Source: Bacteroidota bacterium (GTDB taxonomy: Bacteria; Bacteroidota; Bacteroidia; Chitinophagales; Chitinophagaceae). Taken from it: a stretch of DNA of 8,170 bases. Of this stretch, positions 1-5,674 are shown piece after piece; positions within the stretch are counted from its first letter, which is position 1; each line of letters begins with the position of its first letter. The position numbers were made by a program, and so were the translations under genes. The DNA lies in NCBI GenBank assembly GCA_021780705.1, contig JAJXYG010000059.1, positions 1-8,170 on the forward strand, read 5' to 3'. A model generated the notes under the pieces. It saw only the letters and a list, made by a program, of their open reading frames with translations, ran no database searches and was not told where the DNA came from.

Positions 1-389
1 TAAAGCAGCCGGCGATCAACCCGGTAGTCTCCACCTATGAAATCCTGAATGCCCGTGAGCTGGTACGCCAGGTGTATATGGATGAAAAGGTAGAGCAATA
101 CATTATCGATATTGTCTTTGCCAGCCGGTATTCGGAACAATATAACCTGAGCAAGATCAAGCCTTTGATCGCATTCGGGGGCTCGCCCAGGGCCAGCATC
201 AACCTGGCACTGGCAGCCAAGGCATATGCCTACCTCAATAAGAGGGGATATGTGATACCGGAGGATGTCCGCAATATTTGTAAGGATGTACTTCGCCACA
301 GAATCGGGCTTACCTATGAAGCCGAAGCTGAAAATGTGGATATAGAAATGGTCATTACCGAAATTCTTAAAGTGGTCAACGTACCCTAA
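1..389 (+). CDS. MoxR-family AAA+ ATPase, C-terminal part (5' end outside window)
   Basis: This is the end of a MoxR-type AAA+ ATPase. Reading from base 3 gives 128 residues without a stop, and the frame is open at the left edge, so the start and the Walker A and B motifs lie outside the window. What is visible is the end of the AAA+ core and the helical lid. The sensor-2 motif GGSPRAS is at visible residues 59-65 with its arginine at 63. It is followed by the family-typical stretch RGYVIPEDVR and then VLRHRIGLTYEAEAE. MoxR ATPases are known to work with VWA-domain proteins as chaperone-like remodelling modules, and the DUF58 and BatA genes directly downstream fit that. A 74-bp gap separates it from the DUF58 gene on the same strand, so co-transcription is likely. 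The family call is firm; the substrate is unknown. Confidence 0.93.
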   Translation, partial: KQPAINPVVSTYEILNARELVRQVYMDEKVEQYIIDIVFASRYSEQYNLSKIKPLIAFGGSPRASINLALAAKAYAYLNKRGYVIPEDVRNICKDVLRHRIGLTYEAEAENVDIEMVITEILKVVNVP

Positions 390-463
390 AGGGTTGGGAT
401 CCGAAGGGTCCATTCCCCTGTTGAACGCTTTTTTAATCCCGATGCATTGTTAAAAAAATCTAT

Positions 464-1333
464 TTGCTTACAACCGCAGAAATAGTAAAAAAAGTCAAGG
501 AGCTGGAGATCATCAGCAAGAAGATCACCACCCACCTGTTCACCGGGGAATACCATTCTGCCTTCAAAGGAAAAGGGATGAGTTTCCGGGAGGTGAGGGA
601 ATATACCCACGGAGATGACATCCGGTTCATCGACTGGAATGTAAGCGCCCGGTTCTCCCATCCCTTCACCAAAGTATTTGAAGAGGAAAGGGAACTTACC
701 GTCATGCTCCTGGTGGATGTGAGCGCCAGTTCGCTCTTCGGCACCGTTCGGGCATCCAAACGCGACCTGATTACCGAAATCGGATCGGTGCTCACCTTTA
801 GTGCCATCAATAATGACGATAAGGTGGGGGTCATATTTTTCAGTGACAAGATTGAAAAATATATCCCTCCCAAAAAGGGAAAGCGGCATGCCCTGTATGT
901 GGTGAGGGAACTCCTTACCGCCCAGCCCAGGGAAGCCGGTACCAATATCAGCGAGGCGCTGAAGCTGTTTTCCAAATACAACCGCCACCGCAGCATAGGC
1001 TTTGTGATGAGTGATTTCCTGGATGACAATTATGAGGACAAGCTGAGGGTAGCTGCTAGCCGCCATGACATGATCGGACTGAAGATCTATGACCGGATGG
1101 ATATGCAGCTACCCATTGTGGGGCTGCTGGAGGTGGAAGATCCTGAAACCGGAGATATCCAGTGGATAGATACCTCGGATGTGCTCGTGCGTCATGCCTA
1201 CCAGCAGAATTTTGTGAAGCAGACCGAGGCGTGCAAAACTATTTTTAACCGCTCCGGCGCCGATCTATTGCATCTGAGAACCGATGAGGATTATGTGAAG
1301 ATCCTGCAACAGTTTTTTTTAAGAAGAAAATAA
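464..1333 (+). CDS. DUF58 domain protein (VWA-like partner of MoxR)
   Basis: A 289-residue cytoplasmic DUF58 protein. The hallmark block lies at residues 28-63: GEYHSAFKGKG, then SFREVREY, then GDDIRFIDWNVSAR. A VWA-like fold follows, with a metal-site motif DVSASS (D85, S87, S89), T160 in the AGTN segment and D184 in the SDF segment. No signal peptide or membrane segment is seen. DUF58 genes are classically next to moxR and are thought to encode its VWA-type adaptor. The start is TTG at 464. An in-frame stop at 434-436 and the absence of any in-frame ATG before the conserved block leave no ATG option, and TTG gives the plausible N-terminus MLTTAEIVKKV. The leader is A-rich (A7 at 452-458) with no Shine-Dalgarno. 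The last codons contain T8 (1313-1320). The next gene starts one base after the stop. Confidence 0.93.
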   Translation: MLTTAEIVKKVKELEIISKKITTHLFTGEYHSAFKGKGMSFREVREYTHGDDIRFIDWNVSARFSHPFTKVFEEERELTVMLLVDVSASSLFGTVRASKRDLITEIGSVLTFSAINNDDKVGVIFFSDKIEKYIPPKKGKRHALYVVRELLTAQPREAGTNISEALKLFSKYNRHRSIGFVMSDFLDDNYEDKLRVAASRHDMIGLKIYDRMDMQLPIVGLLEVEDPETGDIQWIDTSDVLVRHAYQQNFVKQTEACKTIFNRSGADLLHLRTDEDYVKILQQFFLRRK

Positions 1334-1334
1334 A

Positions 1335-2315
1335 GTGTCAGTTAAGAACGTGAAGCTATCCCGGTATTATCATTGGAGCGTGAAGATTTTCCTTTCGGCA
1401 GGATGTTTCCTGCAATCAGGTTTCCTCATGGCCCAGCAGCCTGTGGTGAAAGCTTCAGTCGACAGAAACCAAATCGTGATCGGGGATCAGTTTCGCTACC
1501 AGGTTTCCGTCACCATGCCGGACAATACTTACCGGCTGTCCTGGTTCAATGTGCCGGATTCCCTGGGGCACTTCCGGCTGGTAAAGCAGGATAAGATCGA
1601 CTCGTCGTATGCGAACGGAACCTGGAAATTTACCCAGCAACTTACCCTGACGAGTTTTGATTCCGGCCAGTACAGCATTCCCTCCCTTCCCTTTAATTTC
1701 AATCCGCAATCCGGGGACAGTTCTTTTACTGTGCTGACCGATTCCATTCCCATGGAAGTAGCCTTTGCGCCACTGGACAGTGTAAAGACTTTTCATGACA
1801 TCAAATCCATCATTGCGGTGGATCGCAAGTGGCCCTGGTGGTGGTGGGCCCTGGCCGGGGTAGGAGCCCTGCTGCTGGCATTCTGGATCTGGTTCCTGGT
1901 CCGGTTTTTCAAAAAGAAACGGCAAACCGGTGACATCTTCCAGTCCAGGCTCAGCCCCTATGAGGAAGCCATGCAGTTGCTCACAAAACTCCAGGAAGAG
2001 CATTTGCCTGAAAATCACCAGGAAAAAGAATTTCATTTCCGGCTGGGAGAAATATTCAAGCGATACTGGTCCCGAAAGACCGGTGCCTATAAGATGCACC
2101 TTACCAGCGAGGAGCTACTGCTGGATTTGAAGGAATATGATTTGGACCAGGTGATCCTGCAACATTATGCCGGCAGCCTGACGATGAGCAATGCCGTAAA
2201 ATTCGCGAAGTTCCTTCCCCCCAAGGAAGACAACGATTCCTGCCTCCAGGCGGCTAGGGATTTAATAAATGACATTCATCAGAAACTGAGCAAAAAACCG
2301 GGCGATGCTGTTTGA
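1335..2315 (+). CDS. BatD/DUF4381-like single-span membrane protein of the Bat operon
   Basis: A 326-residue envelope protein. The N-terminus has a basic start and a hydrophobic signal segment at about 15-33, with likely cleavage near MA/QQ (residue 33). An extracytoplasmic beta-rich domain at 35-155 resembles one BatD repeat (VKASVDRNQIVIGDQFRYQV region). A tryptophan-rich membrane segment spans 166-190 and is followed by FFKKKR, a positive-inside signal. The cytoplasmic tail at 200-320 is helical and carries HLTSEELLLDL, as in DUF4381-type proteins. It is much shorter than full-length BatD, which usually has several such domains. The start is GTG at 1335, one base after the DUF58 stop, suggesting translational coupling; the signal peptide position supports it. 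Its 3' end overlaps batA by 11 bp. The role is inferred from context: a membrane partner of the MoxR/VWA complex. Family assignment rests on architecture and position rather than a strong motif. Confidence 0.83.
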   Translation: MSVKNVKLSRYYHWSVKIFLSAGCFLQSGFLMAQQPVVKASVDRNQIVIGDQFRYQVSVTMPDNTYRLSWFNVPDSLGHFRLVKQDKIDSSYANGTWKFTQQLTLTSFDSGQYSIPSLPFNFNPQSGDSSFTVLTDSIPMEVAFAPLDSVKTFHDIKSIIAVDRKWPWWWWALAGVGALLLAFWIWFLVRFFKKKRQTGDIFQSRLSPYEEAMQLLTKLQEEHLPENHQEKEFHFRLGEIFKRYWSRKTGAYKMHLTSEELLLDLKEYDLDQVILQHYAGSLTMSNAVKFAKFLPPKEDNDSCLQAARDLINDIHQKLSKKPGDAV

Positions 2316-3309
2316 TTATTTTCAAAATATCACCTTTGGGCAACCGCTTTTCTTTTTGCTATTCGCACTCATCCCTTTGATGATCTACTGGAAGGTCCGA
2401 AAGAAAAAGAAACAGACGGCCACCTTCAAGATTTCCACTACCCGGGGATTGTCCAGGGCCAGGTCCTGGAAGAATACTTTTCAAAATACCCCTTTCATCC
2501 TCAGGCTGCTTGCCCTGAGTTGTATCATTGTGGCCCTGGCCAGACCCCAGGTGCAGTTTGAAGAACAACGCACCGAAGGGGAAGGAATAGACATCATTCT
2601 CTGCATCGATATCAGCGGAAGCATGACTTCACAGGATTTTACCCCTAACCGGATGGAAGCGGCCAAAAAGGTGGCTGAAAATTTTGTCAACGGACGCCCC
2701 AATGACCGGATCGGCATCGTCATCTTTTCCGGAGAGAGCTTTACCCAGTGTCCCTTGACCACCGACCATGCCATGCTGATCAACCAGATTTCCCAAATCC
2801 GCAACGGGTTGCTGGAGGATGGAACAGCCATTGGTTCGGGCCTGGCCACCAGTGTGGACCGGCTCAGGAGCAGCAAGGCCAAAAGTAAAGTGGTGATTTT
2901 GCTGACCGATGGGGTCAACAATGGCGGATTGATCGATCCTGCCACCGCCATGGAGATTGCCAAGACCTTTCACGTGAAAGTATACACGATAGGAGTGGGT
3001 ACCAACGGGTATGCCCCCACCCCGGTCAGTACGCCTTTGGGTATTGTGATGCAAAATGAAAAGGTAACGATTGATGAACAATTGCTGAAGAATATCGCCC
3101 AGCAGACCGGCGGGGAATATTTCAGGGCTACCGACAACAATTCGCTGGCCAATATTTACAAGAAGATTGACAGCATGGAAAAATCCAAGGTAGAAATCAC
3201 TTCCTTCCACCGCTATACCGAAAAATTCTATCCCCTGGTTTTTGCCGCCATGATCCTGCTCGTGCTGGAATACCTGTTACGATTCACCGTTTTCAGGAAA
3301 TTTCCCTGA
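2305..3309 (+). CDS. batA: BatA-type VWA-domain inner-membrane protein
   Basis: A 334-residue VWA protein of the BatA/BatB type. It has two N-terminal membrane segments (about 12-28 and 64-79), a VWA domain at about 95-290 and a C-terminal membrane segment at about 309-327. The metal-ion-dependent adhesion site is complete: DISGS (D102, S104, S106), T174 in EDGTAIG, and D202 in LLTDG. The insert around residues 232-258 (NGYAPTPVSTPLG, then VTIDEQLLK) and the TGGEYFRATDN segment are typical of BatA. Bat proteins were named for aerotolerance in Bacteroides; the biochemical role remains open but involves MoxR ATPases. The ATG at 2305 lies inside the previous gene's 3' end, indicating coupling. 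Usually a batB paralogue follows; here rsgA does. Choice of batA over batB rests on position and the insert. Confidence 0.92.
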   Translation: MLFDYFQNITFGQPLFFLLFALIPLMIYWKVRKKKKQTATFKISTTRGLSRARSWKNTFQNTPFILRLLALSCIIVALARPQVQFEEQRTEGEGIDIILCIDISGSMTSQDFTPNRMEAAKKVAENFVNGRPNDRIGIVIFSGESFTQCPLTTDHAMLINQISQIRNGLLEDGTAIGSGLATSVDRLRSSKAKSKVVILLTDGVNNGGLIDPATAMEIAKTFHVKVYTIGVGTNGYAPTPVSTPLGIVMQNEKVTIDEQLLKNIAQQTGGEYFRATDNNSLANIYKKIDSMEKSKVEITSFHRYTEKFYPLVFAAMILLVLEYLLRFTVFRKFP

Positions 3310-3327
3310 CCATACGGACAAATTGTG

Positions 3328-3335
3328 TTTCTTTG
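3328..3335 (+). promoter_or_regulatory. Possible Bacteroidota -7 element before rsgA
   Basis: TTTCTTTG matches the Bacteroidota sigma-A -7 consensus TAnnTTTG except at one base. It lies in the 66-bp gap between batA and rsgA, about 40 bp before the rsgA start. I see no convincing TTG or TTTG at the -33 position, so this is a weak candidate. rsgA may instead be read from the bat operon. Confidence 0.22.
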
Positions 3336-3375
3336 CCTCAGTCCGGGGCGCCTCCTTAAACCACCGCAGCATATT

Positions 3376-4302
3376 ATGAAAGGGAAAGTGTATAAATCCA
3401 CCGGAAGCTGGTATACCGTCAAATCGGAAGAAGGAGGATGGTACCAGGCCCGGATCAAAGGAAAGTTCAAAATTGACCAGATCACTTCCACCAATCCCAT
3501 TGCAGTGGGGGATCAGGTCACACTGGAAACCGAAGAGGATGCGGCACATTCCTGGGTAATTACCCAAATCGAACCCCGCCGCAATTATGTCACCAGGCAG
3601 AGCCCGCATAATAAATTCCAGCATCATATCATCGCCTCCAATATTGACCAGAGCCTCCTGTTTGCAACCCTGAAAGACCCCAGGACTTCCCAGGGGTTTA
3701 TTGACCGGTTTCTGGTAGCCTGTGAAGCCTATCATATACCGGCAGTCATCGTGTTCAACAAAGCGGACCTATACCGGAAGAAGGAAATGGAAAAACTGGA
3801 GGAAATCCGCGCCATTTACCAGGACATCGGATACAGGGTGCTGGTCATGAGCCTGCAGACCCAACAGGGGGTGGAAGAGGTGGGCGCCTGCCTGAAGGAC
3901 AAAATTACCTTGCTCAGCGGTCATTCCGGGGTGGGGAAGTCCACCTTCATCAACACGGTCTTCCCGGAGATTTTGCTGAAAACCCGGGAAGTAAGCGATT
4001 GGAGCGGAAAGGGGATGCACACCACGACCTTTGCGGAAATGTTTGACTTGCCTGGCGGGGGGTCGATCATTGACACACCGGGCTTGCGGGAGTTTGCCCT
4101 GGTGGACATGGAAAGAACGGAACTGTCGCATTATTTCCCCGAAATGAGGGAATTGATTTCAAAGTGCCGGTTTAATAACTGCCTGCATGTGGAAGAACCG
4201 GGATGCGCGGTCAAGGAAGCGGTCGAGCTGGGAAAGGTCGCTGCAGACCGGTACGTGAGTTACCTGAACATCCTGGGCAGTCTGGATACCCGTAAATGGT
4301 AG
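3376..4302 (+). CDS. rsgA: Ribosome small-subunit-dependent GTPase A
   Basis: A 308-residue circularly permuted GTPase that binds the 30S subunit late in maturation and hydrolyses GTP on the ribosome. The domains run in the expected order. An N-terminal OB fold occupies about 1-70. The permuted G domain has G4 NKAD at 128-131, then G1 GHSGVGKST at 182-190, the HTTT segment at 215-218 that serves as G2, and G3 DTPG at 233-236. A C-terminal zinc-binding domain has ligands C264, C269, H271 and C277. Length is normal for the family. The frame is open upstream to an ATG at 3325, but MKGKVYKSTG at 3376 begins directly at the OB fold and matches the usual N-terminus, so I prefer 3376. It lies 66 bp downstream of batA on the same strand and converges on the leftward 100-residue gene. 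Confidence 0.96.
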   Translation: MKGKVYKSTGSWYTVKSEEGGWYQARIKGKFKIDQITSTNPIAVGDQVTLETEEDAAHSWVITQIEPRRNYVTRQSPHNKFQHHIIASNIDQSLLFATLKDPRTSQGFIDRFLVACEAYHIPAVIVFNKADLYRKKEMEKLEEIRAIYQDIGYRVLVMSLQTQQGVEEVGACLKDKITLLSGHSGVGKSTFINTVFPEILLKTREVSDWSGKGMHTTTFAEMFDLPGGGSIIDTPGLREFALVDMERTELSHYFPEMRELISKCRFNNCLHVEEPGCAVKEAVELGKVAADRYVSYLNILGSLDTRKW

Positions 4303-4346
4303 ATTCCCGGAAATGATCCGGATATAAGGGTTGAAAAAAAGAAGAG

Positions 4347-4649
4347 TTAAAACGCATTTCTTTCCAGGAAACTGGCGATTTCCTGTACGGCCTTGTTTTC
4401 CCTGGCAATCCCACGGGTTTTGTGAGGCAGGATGGATACCCCGTTGAAAATATTGTAATGAAGGGTGAGAAAATGGTTTTTGTACCGGAAATCCCAGTCC
4501 AGGGATTCTGCGTCATCCACCTGATTGATGAATTTCACTTTAAGGCTGTCGGAAAGCATGTCTGCGATGGAGTAGAATTTGGAGACCCCGCAATTGTCAT
4601 CGATTACGGCTTCCGTTCCGCCAAATTCTGTTTTCAAATGGTATGACAT
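4347..4649 (-). CDS. Conserved-looking hypothetical protein, 100 residues
   Basis: I cannot name this protein. It is 100 residues, soluble by composition, with no signal peptide, membrane segment or obvious metal motif. Its sequence has the mixed, balanced composition of a real protein: an N-terminal MSYHLKTEFGGTEAVIDDN, one cysteine at 20, an alternating segment SLDWDFRYKNHFLTLHYN at about 49-66 that reads like a beta hairpin, and a C-terminal helix (NKAVQEIASFLERN) at about 85-98. The overall look is a small alpha/beta fold. The ATG at 4649 is 29 bp after the stop of the lipoprotein gene on the same strand, so the two may be co-transcribed. It converges with rsgA, with 44 bp between their stop codons. 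Coding on this strand is favoured over the antisense frame at 4422-4646, which has no distinctive features. Confidence 0.72.
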   Translation of the reverse strand: MSYHLKTEFGGTEAVIDDNCGVSKFYSIADMLSDSLKVKFINQVDDAESLDWDFRYKNHFLTLHYNIFNGVSILPHKTRGIARENKAVQEIASFLERNAF

Positions 4650-4678
4650 ATCATTAGGATTTACTTTGCATGATTAGA

Positions 4679-4858
4679 CTAATACTTGAACCGTTTTGCT
4701 CTTCTGGCGGCCTTGATAGCTGCTTTGTCTCCTGATAAAATCCTTTCGGCACCGATATTCTTTCCGTTGGTCGGACAACCGTATTTTACCCGTTTACGAA
4801 GTATAAAACACCCTGATAAGAAAAAGACACAACACATTGCAAGAAAAACCTTCTTCAT
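4679..4858 (-). CDS. Small lipoprotein, 59 residues
   Basis: A short gene on the minus strand, easily missed because it is only 60 codons. The protein starts MKKVFLAMCCVFFLSGC: two lysines, a hydrophobic run and a lipobox LSGC with the lipidated cysteine at residue 17. The mature part is about 43 residues and strongly basic, with a KYGCPTNGKNIGAERILSGD segment at 25-44 and a lysine/arginine-rich helix-like tail (KAAIKAARRAKRFKY). From memory, small lipoproteins with a similar CPTNG...GAE...LSGD segment occur in related Bacteroidota; I cannot verify this here. AAAGG six bases before the ATG is a reasonable ribosome binding site. An inverted repeat sits just upstream at 4875-4887. It lies 97 bp downstream of the carbonic-anhydrase-like gene and 29 bp upstream of the 100-residue gene. 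Function unknown; location is predicted to be membrane-anchored, inner or outer leaflet undetermined. Confidence 0.8.
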   Translation of the reverse strand: MKKVFLAMCCVFFLSGCFILRKRVKYGCPTNGKNIGAERILSGDKAAIKAARRAKRFKY

Positions 4859-4874
4859 GGGACACCTTTCAATT

Positions 4875-4887
4875 GCAAATAATTTGC
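4875..4887. repeat. Perfect inverted repeat upstream of the lipoprotein gene
   Basis: GCAAAT-A-ATTTGC is a perfect 6-bp inverted repeat around a single central base, 16 bp upstream of the lipoprotein ATG (minus strand). It is directly preceded by an overlapping CAATTG palindrome (4870-4875). Its position suits an operator or the -7 region of a promoter, but a 13-bp palindrome in AT-rich DNA can occur by chance. Confidence 0.35.
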
Positions 4888-4955
4888 CTCGCAGCCCGGG
4901 CGGATGTTAATAATTCAATAAATTGATCCAGATCCCCCGGCTGCCTTCTGTCCTC

Positions 4956-5471
4956 CTATTCCCTGAACCAGTCCGCGTACATAGTATAGTTATTGGCAAT
5001 CCTGTCGATTTCTCCCCGTATTAATTCCTGGGGAATGTCCTTTACCTTCCTGGCAGGAACCCCGGCATAAATGGACCCGGGTTCGATCCTCGTTTTTTCA
5101 AGCACTACCGCTCCTGCCGCAATGATGCTATTGCTTCCCACCACCACATGGTCCATGACAATGGACCCCATTCCGAGCAGTACGTTATCCTCTATAACGC
5201 ATCCATGTGCGATTGCATTGTGTCCTATACTTACATTATTTCCTATATGCGTGGAAGCTTTCTGGTAGGTGCAATGAATGACGGCACCGTCCTGGATATT
5301 GACCTTGTTGCCCATTCGGATGGCGTTCACGTCTCCGCGAATGACGGCATTAAACCAGACACTGCAGTCGTCTCCCATGATGACATCGCCCGCAATGGTG
5401 GCATTGGGGGCAATATAGCATCGGTTTCCCCAGACGGGTTCCATTCCCCTGACCTTGATAATGAATGACAT
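4956..5471 (-). CDS. Gamma-carbonic-anhydrase-like hexapeptide-repeat protein
   Basis: A 171-residue left-handed beta-helix protein of the gamma-carbonic anhydrase/YrdA/PaaY group, expected to form a trimer with a metal ion between subunits. Hexapeptide repeats run from about 16 to 140 (for example ATIAGDVIMGD and GSNSIIAAGAVV), followed by a C-terminal helix at about 147-170. The three metal-ligand histidines are present: H66 (AVIHC) and H84 and H89 (SIGHNAIAHGC). Other active-site equivalents of the Cam enzyme are also visible: R46 and D48 (IRGD), and N58, Q60 and D61 (NIQDG). The acidic loop of Cam is absent, as in the shorter CamH-type subgroup. Whether it hydrates CO2 cannot be read from sequence, as many homologues are inactive or act on CoA thioesters. 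The ATG at 5471 has an A-rich leader. It is divergent from the aminotransferase gene and leads the leftward cluster. Confidence 0.92.
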   Translation of the reverse strand: MSFIIKVRGMEPVWGNRCYIAPNATIAGDVIMGDDCSVWFNAVIRGDVNAIRMGNKVNIQDGAVIHCTYQKASTHIGNNVSIGHNAIAHGCVIEDNVLLGMGSIVMDHVVVGSNSIIAAGAVVLEKTRIEPGSIYAGVPARKVKDIPQELIRGEIDRIANNYTMYADWFRE

Positions 5472-5674
5472 GTGAAAATATTTTTTTGTGAAAGATGGGT
5501 TTTAGCGCAGACCCTATAACGGTCCTCGGGTAAAGATCGCCAGATTTTTTCAAAGGAAAAGGAAGTGAAATTTGGGGTTCGGCTACAAAAAGCGCAGGCC
5601 GATTGAGATCGTGGCTTAAATTCGCAAGGAAATTCAACCCCTCTTCAGCGAGGGGTGTAGCAAAGCCAGAAATT
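5472..5674. other. Divergent intergenic region (203 bp)
   Basis: This space lies between two genes transcribed away from each other, so it should hold promoters for both. I find no full match to the Bacteroidota TAnnTTTG/-33 TTTG pair. The nearest rightward candidate is GAAATTTG at 5567-5574 (one mismatch, no clear -33). A T7 run at 5481-5487 gives the leftward gene an A-rich leader. The strong hairpin at 5637-5656 is listed separately. The reading frame is open back to a TTG at 5603, but that extension looks non-coding. Confidence 0.6.
5637..5656 (+). promoter_or_regulatory. GC-rich hairpin before the aminotransferase start
   Basis: ACCCCTC pairs perfectly with GAGGGGT (7 bp) around the 6-base loop TTCAGC. 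It ends 18 bases before the proposed GTG start, so in RNA it would sit in the 5' leader and could affect ribosome access. No T tract follows, so it is not a normal intrinsic terminator. If the upstream TTG at 5603 were the real start, the hairpin would be inside the gene. Confidence 0.4.

Noticed and set aside
397..411. GGATCC/GGGTCC hairpin after the moxR stop as a terminator
   Set aside because: The loop is three bases, one pair is G-U, and no T tract follows directly; an internal terminator would also cut the moxR-DUF58 operon.
386..1066. Long minus-strand open frame (226 codons) opposite the DUF58 gene
   Set aside because: The opposite strand encodes a clear DUF58 protein with its motifs in order; the antisense product has no recognisable domain.
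3325..3375. Upstream ATG at 3325 as the rsgA start
   Set aside because: It would add 17 residues before the OB fold that are not expected in the family; the ATG at 3376 fits better.
4307..4321. Hairpin CCGGA/TCCGG between rsgA and the convergent small gene as a terminator
   Set aside because: The stem is only 5 bp and no T tract follows it on either strand in the right place.
4686..4910. Plus-strand 74-codon frame with a hydrophobic, signal-like N-terminus
   Set aside because: It starts at TTG and is antisense to the lipoprotein gene, whose signal peptide, lipobox and ribosome binding site are much stronger evidence.
5567..5574. GAAATTTG as a -7 promoter element for the aminotransferase gene
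   Set aside because: It has one mismatch to TAnnTTTG and there is no TTG or TTTG at the -33 distance, so it is not separable from chance.
5603..5674. N-terminal extension of the aminotransferase from the TTG at 5603
   Set aside because: The 24 extra residues do not look like part of the fold and run through the 7-bp hairpin; GTG at 5675 gives a natural family N-terminus.
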